From: Mercenaria mercenaria
Lineage: Eukaryota; Mollusca; Bivalvia; Venerida; Veneridae
NCBI RefSeq assembly: GCF_021730395.1
Contig: NC_069377.1
Span: 46,392,501-46,456,500 of the forward strand
DNA length: 64,000 nt
Direction: 5' to 3'
Positions 1 to 13,000 of this stretch are shown here, piece after piece. A program made the translations under genes and the position numbers. Positions within the stretch are counted from its first letter, which is position 1. Every line of letters begins with the position of its first letter. The notes under the pieces are model-generated. The model was not told where the DNA came from. It worked only from the letters and a program-made list of their open reading frames with translations, and searched no databases.

Positions 1-224
1 GAAAGTGATTTAAGCACACAACTGATAAAACCAGATACTGTTTTGTGCTTTATCATGTCTCTGCATCATGAGTCTGGTTTGTTCTTCGATTGTTCTATGT
101 CTTGTCATAAAAAGTTATTTTAATGTTAACATTTGACATAGACAATTTTTGATTGAATGTCGAATGACTGACGTGCTACATGTACCTACATACAGAATAT
201 AGAACTTTCTCTATTGTCTGACCG

Positions 225-430
225 CCTCTGTTTTCGGGTTAGAACCGCTGACTTAAAATCACTCGTAAGTACTCACTGATTAAGGGGCATGGGTTCAATC
301 CTTGCTACCGACCAGGTCTCTTTATGTAAGAAAGATGACTACTTGATCTTTCCAGGAACGATTGTTGAGTAAACTGCCCACCTGACATAACTGAAAAAGT
401 GTTTAAAAAGGCGTAAAATCCATCCAATCA
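225..430 (+). repeat. tRNA-derived SINE-like copy, degraded
   Basis: Has a B-box-like GGTTCAATCC (294-303). The tail ...ACTGCCCACCTGACATAACT is followed by AAAAAGGCGTAAAATCC, like the tail of the clearer SINE at 51818-52099 (CTGCCTGCCGATACATAACT, AAAAACGGCGTTAAATCC). The shared tail supports one family. Confidence 0.55.
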
Positions 431-858
431 AATTAAGTCCCTCGGTTGTCTTTTCTCATATATATGATATGTAACAGGAGCTTCCGCATTCACCATTTTA
501 ATAGCTAGTTCCTCGTTTCAACTTTACACACGTACCCGGTTAGTTATACACTTATACCTCATTTAGTCTTTACACTAACTCCCCGTTTAGTTGAAACACA
601 AAATTCCACATTTCGTCTATACACAAACACCCGGTTTGTTACACATTCACCTCAGTTGGTTTAAACACAAAATTCCCCGCTCTGAATGTGAAAAATCTTC
701 TTGCTTAACAATTGAAGATAGCTTTAATCTAAAGCCTCGGATAATTTTAAGATCATAAGAATAAGAGTTGATAGAAATATGATAACTGTAGCTACAGTAA
801 TAAAGAAGTTCCCAGTTGGTAGGTTTATAGCTTACATCCCCGATTGGTTGCGTTTACA

Positions 859-860
<2 letters not shown>

Positions 861-893
<33 letters not shown>
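861..893. repeat. (GT)n microsatellite
   Basis: A run of TG/GT dinucleotides of about 33 bases directly before a dispersed repeat. Confidence 0.9.
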
Positions 894-896
<3 letters not shown>

Positions 897-1010
897 GGTC
901 GTCTACGCGTCCGCGTGCTGGGTTAATGTTTGGGGAAGCCGCGTTTTTTGAACGTGGTTTTCCCTGTTGGATATCTATCCTTGTTCTTTTGACACATCAT
1001 ATTTTTTTCA
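880..1010. repeat. Dispersed repeat, GTGTG-led
   Basis: A TGTGTG lead-in, then GTCTRCGYGTCCGCGTGCTG-like text, TTTGGGGAGGCYGCGTTTTT-like text and TTTCCCTGTTGGATAT. The same order occurs at 7455-7555 and 39040-39140 in intron 7 of A and B. Family unknown. Confidence 0.55.
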
Positions 1011-1568
1011 CCACTAAAACAGTAGGTGCTAGGATATATTTGTTTGTGTATGATTTACCATTTCTTCGCTCTTGCAGTTGTTAAGACAATTAATTTATTG
1101 AAAAAAAAAAGACTTTAAACAATTCGATAATAAAATGAAGTATCAGTATCACTCAATACTTTTATTAGAAGATATTGCATATTTGTTTGTAAAAAAATAT
1201 CACATTTATCAACAGGTGTTGTGATACGTATTAAACATGTAGCATTAGTAAAGGTGTAATTATAATGATCTATAGTACCTATAAGATACTACGTTATAAT
1301 ATATAAGCCCATTTGGCATGTTTTCATACTCGGAACCAACAAATAAGATCCGCCTCCGGAAGTATCAGGTAAAACCTCATAGGCAAACCCAGTATCGCTA
1401 CTTCTGATTACAGGGTGTAAGTAAAATCAAGACTTGATTTTCTACCATGTTTACAACCACAGGAAAAGAACATGTTCGCATGCGATGTTTCAACTCTTTA
1501 TCTAACAATGTGTGGAAGGAATACAAGAAGAAGCCAGTTCTATAAGTATAACAGTTTTATCATTGCAG

Positions 1569-2191
1569 AAACAGAAGTATACATTAGCTCCGACGGAAAC
1601 TCCTACAGAAACAGACGAGACAAAAGCGCGCAAAAAGAGACAACTTGATCTACCAGACGCTTCAGCTTCAGCAGTGTCGGTTGACGTTTCTCTCCTTGAA
1701 ACAAACGACACAGAAAATATTCCCTACTCCGGCGATTACGAGATGATAGATGAAGAATCTGATATTTATAATGCAAATAAAACTGTCAGAGACGTTTCAA
1801 ACACAACTGTATCCGGTCTCTTAAAAGAAACCGTCAGTGGTGCTGCGAATGAAACTTTTACTGATGAAGCTGGTGAAGCCGTCACAGTTGCTTTAGATGA
1901 AACTTTTACAGATGAAACTGGTGAAACCGTGACAGTTGATTCGAATGAAACTTCTACCGAATCGTCCTATGAAAGCTCGACTTATTCTTCGTTTTATTAT
2001 AACTATGACGAACATTATACATGGGACCTCTTCGACTACCACGGAAAGGAAGAAGGCAGTTTTAATCTTACAGCTTCGAATATAACGTATGAATATGTAG
2101 ACATTACACTTTCTGAACATTATCAGGACCCCAAGGACAAGTGGGAGTTGGTGATAACAAAGTTCAAGACCGCGTACAGAAATGTTTCAGT
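1569..2191 (+). CDS. Gene A exon 3: acidic, Thr/Ser/Glu-rich ectodomain insert
   Basis: The acceptor TTGCAG precedes it and GTAAGT follows; it begins in phase 0 and ends after two bases of a codon. It encodes about 207 residues. The first part is Thr/Glu/Pro-rich. An RKKR stretch (bases 1629-1640) resembles a furin site. Two imperfect repeats of about 16 residues, DETFTDETGETVTVDS-like, come next. The tail WELVITKFKTAYRN is conserved with genes B and C. Several N-x-S/T sites suggest glycosylation. It lies where ENaC-type channels carry the finger/GRIP region and evolves much faster than the other exons. Confidence 0.85.
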
Positions 2192-5100
2192 GTAAGTTTT
2201 GCTCAATTCGATTATAAAGTTCGCGATAACAAAGATGTAAGATATAAGATTTACGCTTTCATAGCCGCGTAAAAATATCTTTTCTCTGATTTAATAATAC
2301 TTTGTAGACGTAGGTTAAGCGTTTAAGTAACAACGTCGGGATTCATAAGAACTCTTGGCGACAGGAATAAGAATCAGCTGGAGTTTCCATGTCTTTCAGA
2401 TATACAGAATATTCTTACATGGCTCGATTTGATTTCCAGTTAAACAAAGAAGGAGATCAAGCTCTGTATATTCTGCGATAACAACGGTTGATGACCGGAC
2501 CGGTAAGAGAGCATTCTGACGTTAATTATGACGTCAAATTGCTGCATGAAGTCCAGTTCATTACTCCTCGGGTAAATGAAGTCAAGCATAATATTTATTA
2601 AAATATTTCAATCAGCATGTCAGAATGAAAACAATCAAGGCCTTCTTGTGACTTATTGTCTAATTTACGAAGGTTTATCGTTCAGATGCTTCGGTATTTA
2701 ACCACTCGGGCTAACGCCCTCGTCCTTCAATTCCTACGCATCTGAACTCTGAGCCGTGGTAAATTAGACGATAAACCACTCGAAGGCCTTGATTATTGTT
2801 AAATTAATTGGAATATTGTCTTACTTATATGTATATGATTTTTGTTTTTTTGAAGAGCGAAAAGGAAGCGTATGGGACACCAAAGAGAAGATTTCATACA
2901 ATACGCATCATTTGCTACACGGGAACAGAATGTGTCGTAAGTAAATATTGAAAAACTTTGTCCTGTCTAATCATCGAAACTTATTTCTTCTACTTTCATA
3001 GTGTTTGACATACACATGGAGAATTCTATGATATATTGATTTAAATTTTGTACAGCAGAAAGTGAGTTACCCACAAAATGTTTCGGAAGATTTTTTAAAA
3101 AGATGCAACCTTCTATCACTGAAAGAATGTAGAAACACTGAAAACTTTCACCCAACATGTGAAAAGAATATCATTAAGGTCTAAATTTCATAGAACTAAG
3201 AACATTATCAAAGGTATAATATCAACATTTTTGTTCTATATCAGTAAATATTTCGACGCCTTCACTACATCTGACTACGGTAACTGCTACACGATGGATC
3301 ACAAAAAATATAAAGCATGGGGCAGTGGGACCGACTCTGGTATGTAGAAAATAACAATCCTAGGGCAATGGGACAGACAGTGGTATGTAGAAAAGATCAA
3401 GTCAGGGCAGTGGGACCGACAGTGGTATGTAGAAAACATTTAGCCTGGGACAGTGGGACTGACAATGAAATATAGAAAATATCAAGCCTGGGACAGTGGG
3501 ACTGACAGTGGTATGTAGAAAATATCAAGTCTTGGATACTGGGACCGACAGTGGTATATGGAATATATCAAGTGTTGAAAAACGTAAGTTCGGGTGTGGG
3601 GGTTTATACTCCATTGATAAAATACACTTTAATTCCAATTTTCAATGTTAGTTTATTATGAGATTTTGTCTAGTGATGGAAATAAGTCATCAAAATTATA
3701 ATTTCTCTCATTCCTCTGGTCTAAAGTCACTTATAATTATAACTGTAAATATTTCATTTCTTGTTTCTAAGATCTGTCATTTTCAAAGTCCGAGCCAAAA
3801 GTAAAGAATAATTCCCTCCCAAGTTCTGACCTAGGCTTATATACAAAAGCATGTACCCTCCCATATTTGGAGTGTATCACAGTGATGAAAGACAAAGATT
3901 ACCCCTAATATTTATGAGGATAACCGTTAACTGATGGTACCATCCCAAATATGGAGCCACCTCTAACTCTAACAAACCAGACATGTTTACGATGGTACAT
4001 GATGACAACATACCCTGATAAAATGATACAAAATGATACATACTCCAGTCCCAAGCAATTTATGGGGGTAACTGGTGAATGACATCTCTAGTAGCAGAGG
4101 CCAAAGTTTCACATCAGTAGAATCAATTAATAAATCAACTTTAATAAGACTAGCTGCTAAATTTACAACACAAGTCTGGGACAGTGGGACAGACAGTGGA
4201 TGTAGCAAATATCAAGCCTAGGACACTGGGACCGACAGTGGTATGTAGAAAACATTAAGCCTGAGGCAGTGGGACCGACAGTGGTATGTAGAAAATATCT
4301 AGCTTGGGGCACAGTAGGACCGACAGTGGTATGTAGGAAATATCAAGCCTGGGACAGTGGGACCTACATTGATATGTAGGAAACATTATTCTTTATTTCT
4401 AATATAAACTTGTGTATTTTTCTTTGTTAAGGATACTTTGCTGCATCAGTTATACAGAAATGACTGGTGGGGGGGGGGGGTTGTTTGGAAATGTAACATT
4501 TAAAATTCTCTGACTGTATGATATCTATTGTTCTGTATAAAAAGTTGTAAGCACTATACAAATATTGATAATTATATTAAGTTATATCCTATAAAATGTA
4601 ATGATTAACAGAATTACCTCCCTTAAAATATTACTTTAACATCTATGCAATCAGTAAAATGCCAAAGCATTTATTAACAGTGCTAGTTGGTACTCGTTTT
4701 AATTGCAATGAATAATTGAAAAGACTTTTTCCCTTTGCAGGAATAAAACTGACTTTATACCTAGAAGTGGATGAATACATTGAGAATTTCTCCTCGGGGT
4801 ATGGTGTTCGGATTGTATTCCATGAACCAGGAACATTTCCTATGCCGGCCGATGAAGGCTTGACTTTAAGTCCGGGATATGAGACAAACATAGGATTGAG
4901 AGCGGTATATGTAAAACATTTTTTTTGTATGAGTTCAGGTGCGTGTCGTCTGCATTTATTGTGTCGTCTGCATTTATTGCGAAAGTCCTTGCCATTGTCC
5001 TCATGTATTTAGACATTAGAGGAAGTGCTTTAAAACTCTGTTTTAAAGACATAAACTATTTACAATGAGTTACTTATGTAGCGTTGCACAGAAATAGATC

Positions 5101-8100
5101 ATAATGTAAAACTTTATAGGTATTCATCAGGAGTATTTCAACACAATCCCTACAAAAACGAATTTTTTTTTCTTTGCAAAACTTGCATTTGATATAACAT
5201 AGCTATACTCTTACAAATTTCATAGAAGATAACCTTACCTTTTCGGCTAATTTTAGATTAATTCATAATTTATATGACAATATGATCTTTTAAGTAGTCA
5301 GTAAAATAGGCCGTTATTAGATTAGATTTACATATGTATCATAAATATACATTGTATCGTCTGTTTGAAACAGATACTAAAACATAGAGCAAAATATGTG
5401 TTGTAGATGTGCTGCACATTTCATAACTCCAGAAGAGACCAATCAAACTAAGTATCCTCTAATATATTTCTAGGTTCCGCGTTGTCTGATTAAGTGCCTC
5501 CCCCCCCCCCGCCCCACCCCGCACACACACCATCACCACCACAACACACTCCCGCGTACTTGGACACGATGTTGTTATATTTTCTAGTCTTTTGCTATCT
5601 AGTTCATTCATTAGTTAATACATAACAACATTCCACTCAAGCCCGGGACAGAGTGAAGGGCGTGAAGGGTGCTACATATTTCATTACTTCAGATGGACAA
5701 GATCAGTCCAACCTTGTCTGCTATTTTTTTAAGTTGGTTGCGTACAATTTAAGAAAGTTGTTTTCTATGGAATATGCTTCAGTGTTTAATTTAAAGTCAT
5801 TACTGAAATTATCAAAGGGGGTCAAACAGAGCATTTTATAAGACTTTTGTTGTTCAATGGCAGAAGGTGAAATAAGTGCTTGGTTTTCTTGTGTTGCTTA
5901 AAAGTTGTGATCATCAGAACTGGATTTTTGTAGAAAAGACTTTATTGCGTTCTTGTAGAAATATGTTAATTCTCCTCTAAAGTGTGGCAAAGGGCTTTTG
6001 CAATAAATACAAAGGTGCACAACTGTATATCAAAATCAGCCTCATCTTTCTAAATGTCTGTTGTCAGTTCCCAAATTTCAAACAATTTATCAAGGAAAGT
6101 GATGGGAATAAGCATCACGAAAACAGACAGATAGATCCGGCTGGCCTCACACTCAGGGAAAATAATATGTGATGTTTTGTTTTTCTCTTCACGTCTTCGC
6201 TGGGAAAATTCGGAGCCGTGCAAGGGTGGGAAGAAGATGGACCTTGAAGGTATCACTTATTAAGAAGATTAAAACGTACATGCAATGAGTTCTTTTTAAG
6301 ACTTCACATTTTATTGATTCCTCATACCACATTTATATAAAAACTAAACTTGGAATAAACAAACCAAACCAACATAATATTATTTATGCTCACAATTCAA
6401 AAATTAGACAATAAATAGACAGAGGCTATAAAATAACTCCTAGAATTCCTGCAGAAGAACAAGTAGCAGTGACTCATTTCTTAGGGCCTGATCCCCATTA
6501 CTAAGATGGAATTCTGTTCCGCCTGAGTATGAAAAAAAAAAAAAGATTTTCATCCTTGTTTCATTGACCATTGAGGCTGTCAAAAATATTCAAATAAATA
6601 TAAATATTTTTATTACATCCCAGAGTGGAAAGCAGATTGTTCGTGGTACTTGCAGCCAGCCACCGAGTACTCAGTGTCTCAAGTCACATATATCAAAAAG
6701 CTTTGAAGAAACCGTTTAACTAATGTCAAAGTTATTCAGACTTTTTATACATATTTCTGTAAATTACACACTTTACGTACATATTTCCAGATAAATGTTA
6801 CAAGACTAAATGAACCCTACGGAAACTGTACGTCTGATGTGGACAAGTTCCGGAAGAAATATAACTTTACATACAGTAAAACGGTATAATTTTTACATTC
6901 AGTAAAACGGAATATTTCTCTATTAATAATTCGTCTATGTGAATATCTCCTTTAAAATATTTTACGAAATGTATGCTTTTAGTATGTGTATAAATTATTT
7001 TATATTAAATTTGATAAGAAATATCCCCCCTTTTTATATTTTAAAGTCTATATTCTTACAAATTCTCAATATGGACCTCCTTAGTCGATTGGGTGAGGTC
7101 GCTGACTTACCCGTATCCCCTCTCCCCTGTGGGTTAGAGCTTTGATCGATACTCGTGTACGGATACTATCCAGTTGCCTTGCGGAATGAAGGTGGTTCTA
7201 CCCAGGAACTTGTCTGTGACTAGAGAGGCAATGAGATTCTACTTGTTCAAGAAAGAATGTAAAGCCAGTTGTGCTGATGTGACTAAAATTCACCAATTAC
7301 AAACAAAATACCCAGTAAAGTAATTTTTGATTTATGAAATCGTACCATTTAGACAGCAAAGAACCGCATTTCCTGTGGCAATCAAACTACGAAGAATTCA
7401 TCCTGCAAACTAATTATATTATAAAACTAAATAGTATAAGAATAATAATAAGTTTGTGTGTGGTGTGCACGTCTGCGTGCTGTGGGTTTCTTTTTGGGGA
7501 GGCTGCGTTTTTGGTACATGGCATTCCCTGTTTGATATTTGTCTTTGTTTTTTAATAAATACTCAGAGCCAGACAAAATAAAAGTGCATTTTGTAGGAAG
7601 ATTTTTTATCTATTATTTTCGAAAAACAGGCTTGCTTAGCGTTTTGCCGTGTAGAAAATGTGATTAAGGAGTGTTCTTGTGTACCATATGATGCACCGGA
7701 TATAGATTTCGGGAAGAAACGTCGCATTTGTGGCAGTAAACCCTGGGGTAAGTGTATAAAGAAAGCTACGCCCCTAAGTATACAGGAGCCCAGAAAGAAC
7801 TTTAAGTTTGTGGCAAAAAGGTAGCTGTTTTAGAGAAACTTCCTGCATGCGGTAGAAATATGCGTAGTAAATAAGCATTGAGCCAATAATTATATGGCAT
7901 AAATCCATAATATAAGAGATAACAGTTGTAGCCAAAACTAAAGTAAAGTTGTTCTCAAAAGAAACTTGACTGAACCAAGAGTATATTTATCTGCGAATAG
8001 CACTGAAGAAGCTACGCAACACACTTGTTTCTGTGTGTAGTTTTACAAAAAAAAAATAAAAATTATGTGAAGTAACAAAAGCATGGATATATAAAGTGAA

Positions 8101-10033
8101 TCAATTTTGTTTCAGACGAGTTCTGCGTCGATTATGTAGACAACATGTTTGAAAAGGGAGCGCTTGGTTGTGATTGTATCAGCCCCTGTTCGTAAGTTAT
8201 GCAATGGTTTCTTCGGATTTTTTATATTTCCTTTTGCTACTTTTAGAGCACATACACACGTTTTCTTTCAAAAATATCTGTTGTAAATACTAGAGTATGG
8301 TGAAGGTTGTTTATATTAACTGAACAACTTAAGACCAAATTTTTGTACAATACTCTCTAAAAAGATCAAATGCATTATTCGCTCAGTACTCGCTGAGTTT
8401 CAACTCTTGTGGATTTAGAGTAAACGCGAAAACATTGAATAGTTCACATCAAAGTTTTCATGAAACATATATAATTTGCATTTCCAGTTTCTCTTCCACA
8501 ACATCGCGAAAATAAATAAGAAAGGACAGATCACAGGAAGTTTGCGGAATAAAATTCGCGCTTTAGTCTTATGCAGTATTATTTGATAATAAAGTATTAT
8601 GTTTGATAAATAAGGTATAAGTACGTGTACTCAAGTTTTAATTGATACAACATTACCTTTATTAAGCTAAAATGACAAAAGAGTATACAAGATACATTTG
8701 AATTAACATTACATCTTTGACATATGTGACATGGGGTATGAAAAGAAATTTAAGTAGAATTGATATATAACATTGAAAAAAGAGACTAAAAATAGACCGA
8801 AGAAGGGCTGAATGTTTAATATGTTCTATCTACTGGCCTATTCACATACGATATACATTTGTATGTATTAAACATATTTAAGCATGGGCATTTTTTAAAC
8901 ACCTAAAGTAAACATGGATCTCAAATTTCAATACAAGGGTAACACGCGATAATCATAATTATTTTTACCAAATATGTACGCGATTCTAAAAGACTGTTGC
9001 ACTGAGCAAGTAAAAAAATACTTGCTTTGCAATAATTGATGCTCAGAGAAAATATCGCAGTCCATTGGGATGCGTTTTTAATTTGCTGAGTGTATATTCC
9101 ATGTATTTCATAAATGTATGTCTTCATTTACAGAGAATTCGTTTACAGCAAAACAATGTCAGGGCGTGTTTGGCCGCACAAGGACTATTTGGTAAGCTTG
9201 AAATAACCGCACATTTTATGCTACTTTTTTTAAAAGAAATTTACAGTATAAAAATACTACCATAGCAGTGAAATGATCTTTCAGTCAAATGTTAAATATG
9301 TTTTGCATATTTTTCGCCCTATTATGAAATAGAATCGTTTTCTTTTTCCTCTCAATGTATTTTTAGTAGATGTGTTTATTCAACATTATAACATTAACGC
9401 TAGTAAGACGGTGTGAATTTGATCTCATTTCCCGTTTTCCCGTCTCATTATTCTAACATATAGGCACATTTCAATGATTTTGTACATACTCAAAGCTTGC
9501 AGAAGGCTTGTATTCTTTGGACATTGCTGTGTGGCAATTGGTCTGCTGATGCGTCAAGTGTGTAGTGCTGTGTGTTGTGTGCTTGTCACCTTTCGCTTTC
9601 AGCCTCCATCGCTGGCTAGCCTTTTGCTGAAAAAGGAGCCGAGTGCATAAGTCTTCCCTGCCAGTACATAGCCTCTCTGCAGACAAGCCCTTTTGCAGTG
9701 CCTCCGAGTTGGCGCCACACGGCAACTGAGCACCTTGCGGCCTCAGGCAGAACTGCAGGGGACACGGAGGAGGTCTGCCCCCAGACATGTGGCATGCCAG
9801 GCCCACCGGTGTGTGGACACGCCCTGATGCCTATGAACAGACCCCCAGCTATGGGACAAATAGCTCCTGTGTTACCAGGATAGGGTTTTAACTCGGAACT
9901 AAGGGTGAGGTAACCCCAAAAGAAACCTAGAGAGTTGAAGACAGAGGTGCTGGGCCATTGGCACTCTCTTAACGAACCACAGCACCATGCAATATCGCTT
10001 TGGACCTTGCTGGTCATACTGACTCTTATATCC

Positions 10034-10071
<38 letters not shown>

Positions 10072-13000
10072 AAATCATTACGACAATAAATTAATTTTTT
10101 TCTACAAGAACAGCATGAAAATCGTATACAAAATTCAAAGATGAAGAACACAACATTTTCATCCACTATCATCTTAAACATTCCTTTCTTGAATACATAC
10201 TGTGTTTGATAATCAGTTGTGAGAAATACAGAAATCTGTGATACACTTTGTCTATGATATTTATTTCATATAATAATATTTATTATAGGTCGTTTCACTA
10301 TAGGGCAATTATCAAAAAAGTCATTGGATGTTATGACACTAAAGGTCCCAATTTCACTCGCCATTAAATGAAATAAGCATGAATGCATTTTCATTCTGCT
10401 ATGAAATTTATTTGAGTTTAGGCATAACGTCTTTGCAAAAATACCTTTGTCGAAATTGACGTTAAAAGATATTATTGTACTAACTGTAATGTGATATCTA
10501 GATAAAAGGCTATTTCTAAATTGTATACTGATCTAAACATTTTTTTCAATCATTTTCTTTTATTTAAAAGCTAATAACTATTTTTATCAAAACATGTGTT
10601 GTGTCTAAATTCATAAGCGGAGTTGCATTTGCAGTATTTTGCGTATGCACAAACTTATCGATGTACATATTTTCTTTTCAGGAAAAAGTGCTAATGAAAG
10701 ACATTTGTGCCAAGAATCTTACATCATTAAAAAACGCATGTGCACAAATTAAGAATGAGACTACAGACTTCAATTATGAAAGGTTTGATATTACAAAAAT
10801 GTTATATTTCCTCTTAATGACTAATAATGTTTTTCTTAACTCTGACTGAAATGTTGAGCCATTTACCCATAAAATCTTTCTTGAGACAAGCTGCACCAAA
10901 TTACAAAAAAAAAACAAAAAAAAAAAAAAAAAAACGTATTACTTACTTTAATTTATAGCTACAAGCTCTACCTGAAATAAAGTTACAACGTTTGAGATCT
11001 ACTGAAGTATCGGTTTCAATTAATGATATATATTTGTGACAACATAGCTCTGTAATATTTAGTGATTTTCAATTTTGCAAATTGGTGTATGCCGTTACAA
11101 CATTGATAAAGCTCCTTTACTTTGCAAATAAAATAAAATTAAACAAACTTATTCAATAAGTTTTATGATGTTGTTAAAAACGTTCGTACAATGAGCATCT
11201 ATGTTGTGTAGAAAACACCCTTTCAGTAAACATAGATGTAAACGAGTGAATTTATATCCCACGACGAATACGAGGAAACTATTTTCGAAAGATATAACAA
11301 TTAAACGATAATAACTCAGATATCCTGATGCATCACCGCCCTATATTATTTGCATTGCGTTTCATAAAGATCCATCAAAAGGTTACTTTGTTAAATGAAA
11401 ATTAATGAATTTAACAACAATTAAATGGCAATATAACTCTGGTCACTGAAGGTGCGCCTGTCCTATTGTGATCTACATTGAGTAATGTTTCATGAAGATC
11501 CATAGATAGGTTACTTAGATAGGTAAAAATCTTATTAGCTCACATGAGCAATGCTCAGGTGAGTTTTTGTGATCGCTCAATGTCCGGCGTCCGGCGTCTG
11601 TCTGTCGTCTGTCTGTCAACATTTAGCTTGTGTATGCGATAGAGACTGTATTTTTCAACTTATCTTCATGAAATTTTGTTAGAATGATTACCTTCGAAAA
11701 TGGGTCTTGAGTCAAAAACTAGGTCAATAGGTCAAATCAAAGAAAAACCTTGTATATGCGACAGAGACTGTATTTTTCAATTGATCTTCATGAAATTTTG
11801 TCAGAATAATTGCCTTGATGAAATCTAGGTCGAGTTTGAATATGAATTATCTGAAATTAAAAACTAGGTCACTAGGTCAAATCAAATAAAAACATTGTAT
11901 ATGCAATACAGGCTGTCTTTTTCAATTGATCTTCATGAATTTTGGTCAGAATGATTGCCTTGATTAAATCTAGATTGAGTTTGAATATTGGTTATCTGAG
12001 GTCCAAAACTAGGTCACTAGGTCAAATTATAGAAAAATCTAGTGTATGCGATAGAGACTGTATTTTTCAATTGACTTTCATGAAATTTGGTCAGAATGAT
12101 TGCCTTGAGGAAATCTAGGTCAAGTTCGAATATGGGTTATCTGGGATCAAAAACTAGGTCACTAGGTCAAATCAAAGAAAAACCTTGTGTATGCGATGGA
12201 GACAGTATTTTCAATTGGTCCTCGTGAAATTTGGTCAGAATGATTGCCTTGATGAAATCTTGATCGAGTTTGAATATGGGTCATCTGGGGTCAAAAAGTA
12301 GGTCACTAGGTCAAATCAAAGAAAATCCTTTTGTATGCGATAGAGACCGTATTTTTCAATTGATCTTCATGAAATTTTGTCAGAATGATTGCCTTGATAA
12401 AATCTAGGTCCAGTTTGAATATGGGTCATCTGGAGTCAAAGACTAGGTCATTAGGTCATATCCAAGGAAATACTTGCTTAAACTCAAGAGACCACATTTT
12501 TGGTCCAATCTTAATGAAAATTGGCCAGAATATTTGTTTCCATGAAATCACTAGGTCAAACATGCTTACACTGTGCCATCTTGGCCCTCTTGTTTCTACT
12601 AAACTTAGGGAAAAAACTCTAGTTTTACTGGGTCAAGAGGGATAATACTAAATAAAAGAAAAGGTCATGCGCTAAAAATAATTTGTGGGGTTTAGTGATT
12701 CTAGTTAAAAATTACTTTTTCAATTATAACTTTTTTCCAACAATTCAAAGGAGAAAACTCTGCGTTTACTGGATCATGGGGTGATAATACTATACAAGAG
12801 CAAAACTTGTATGCTAATTCATAATTATGCGAGGTTTGTTGATTCAAGCTAAGACTCTTTTTGAACTATAAGCATTTTCATTTTTTTCTACCAAATCAAG
12901 GAGAAAAACTCCTTGATATTTAATTATATAATGTTCAGCAATTCTGGCTAAAATGCTTTTAGAATTATAAGCATTTTTAATCTTGGACGGACGAACAACG

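Larger units (their letters stand above)
1..1568. other. Upstream or intron 2 of gene A: no exon seen
   Basis: No match to channel exon 1 or 2 was found in any frame. The stretch contains a SINE-like unit (225-430), short degenerate repeats of about 40 bases with CCCGGTTAGTT- and ACAAAATTCC-like text (510-680), a GT run and a dispersed repeat (880-1010). From about 985 it matches intron 2 of gene B. Confidence 0.6.

Noticed and set aside
9616-10017. 133- and 111-codon open frames on the minus strand
   Set aside because: They lie in the GC-rich 469-bp insertion, where few stops are expected; no domain and no splice context.
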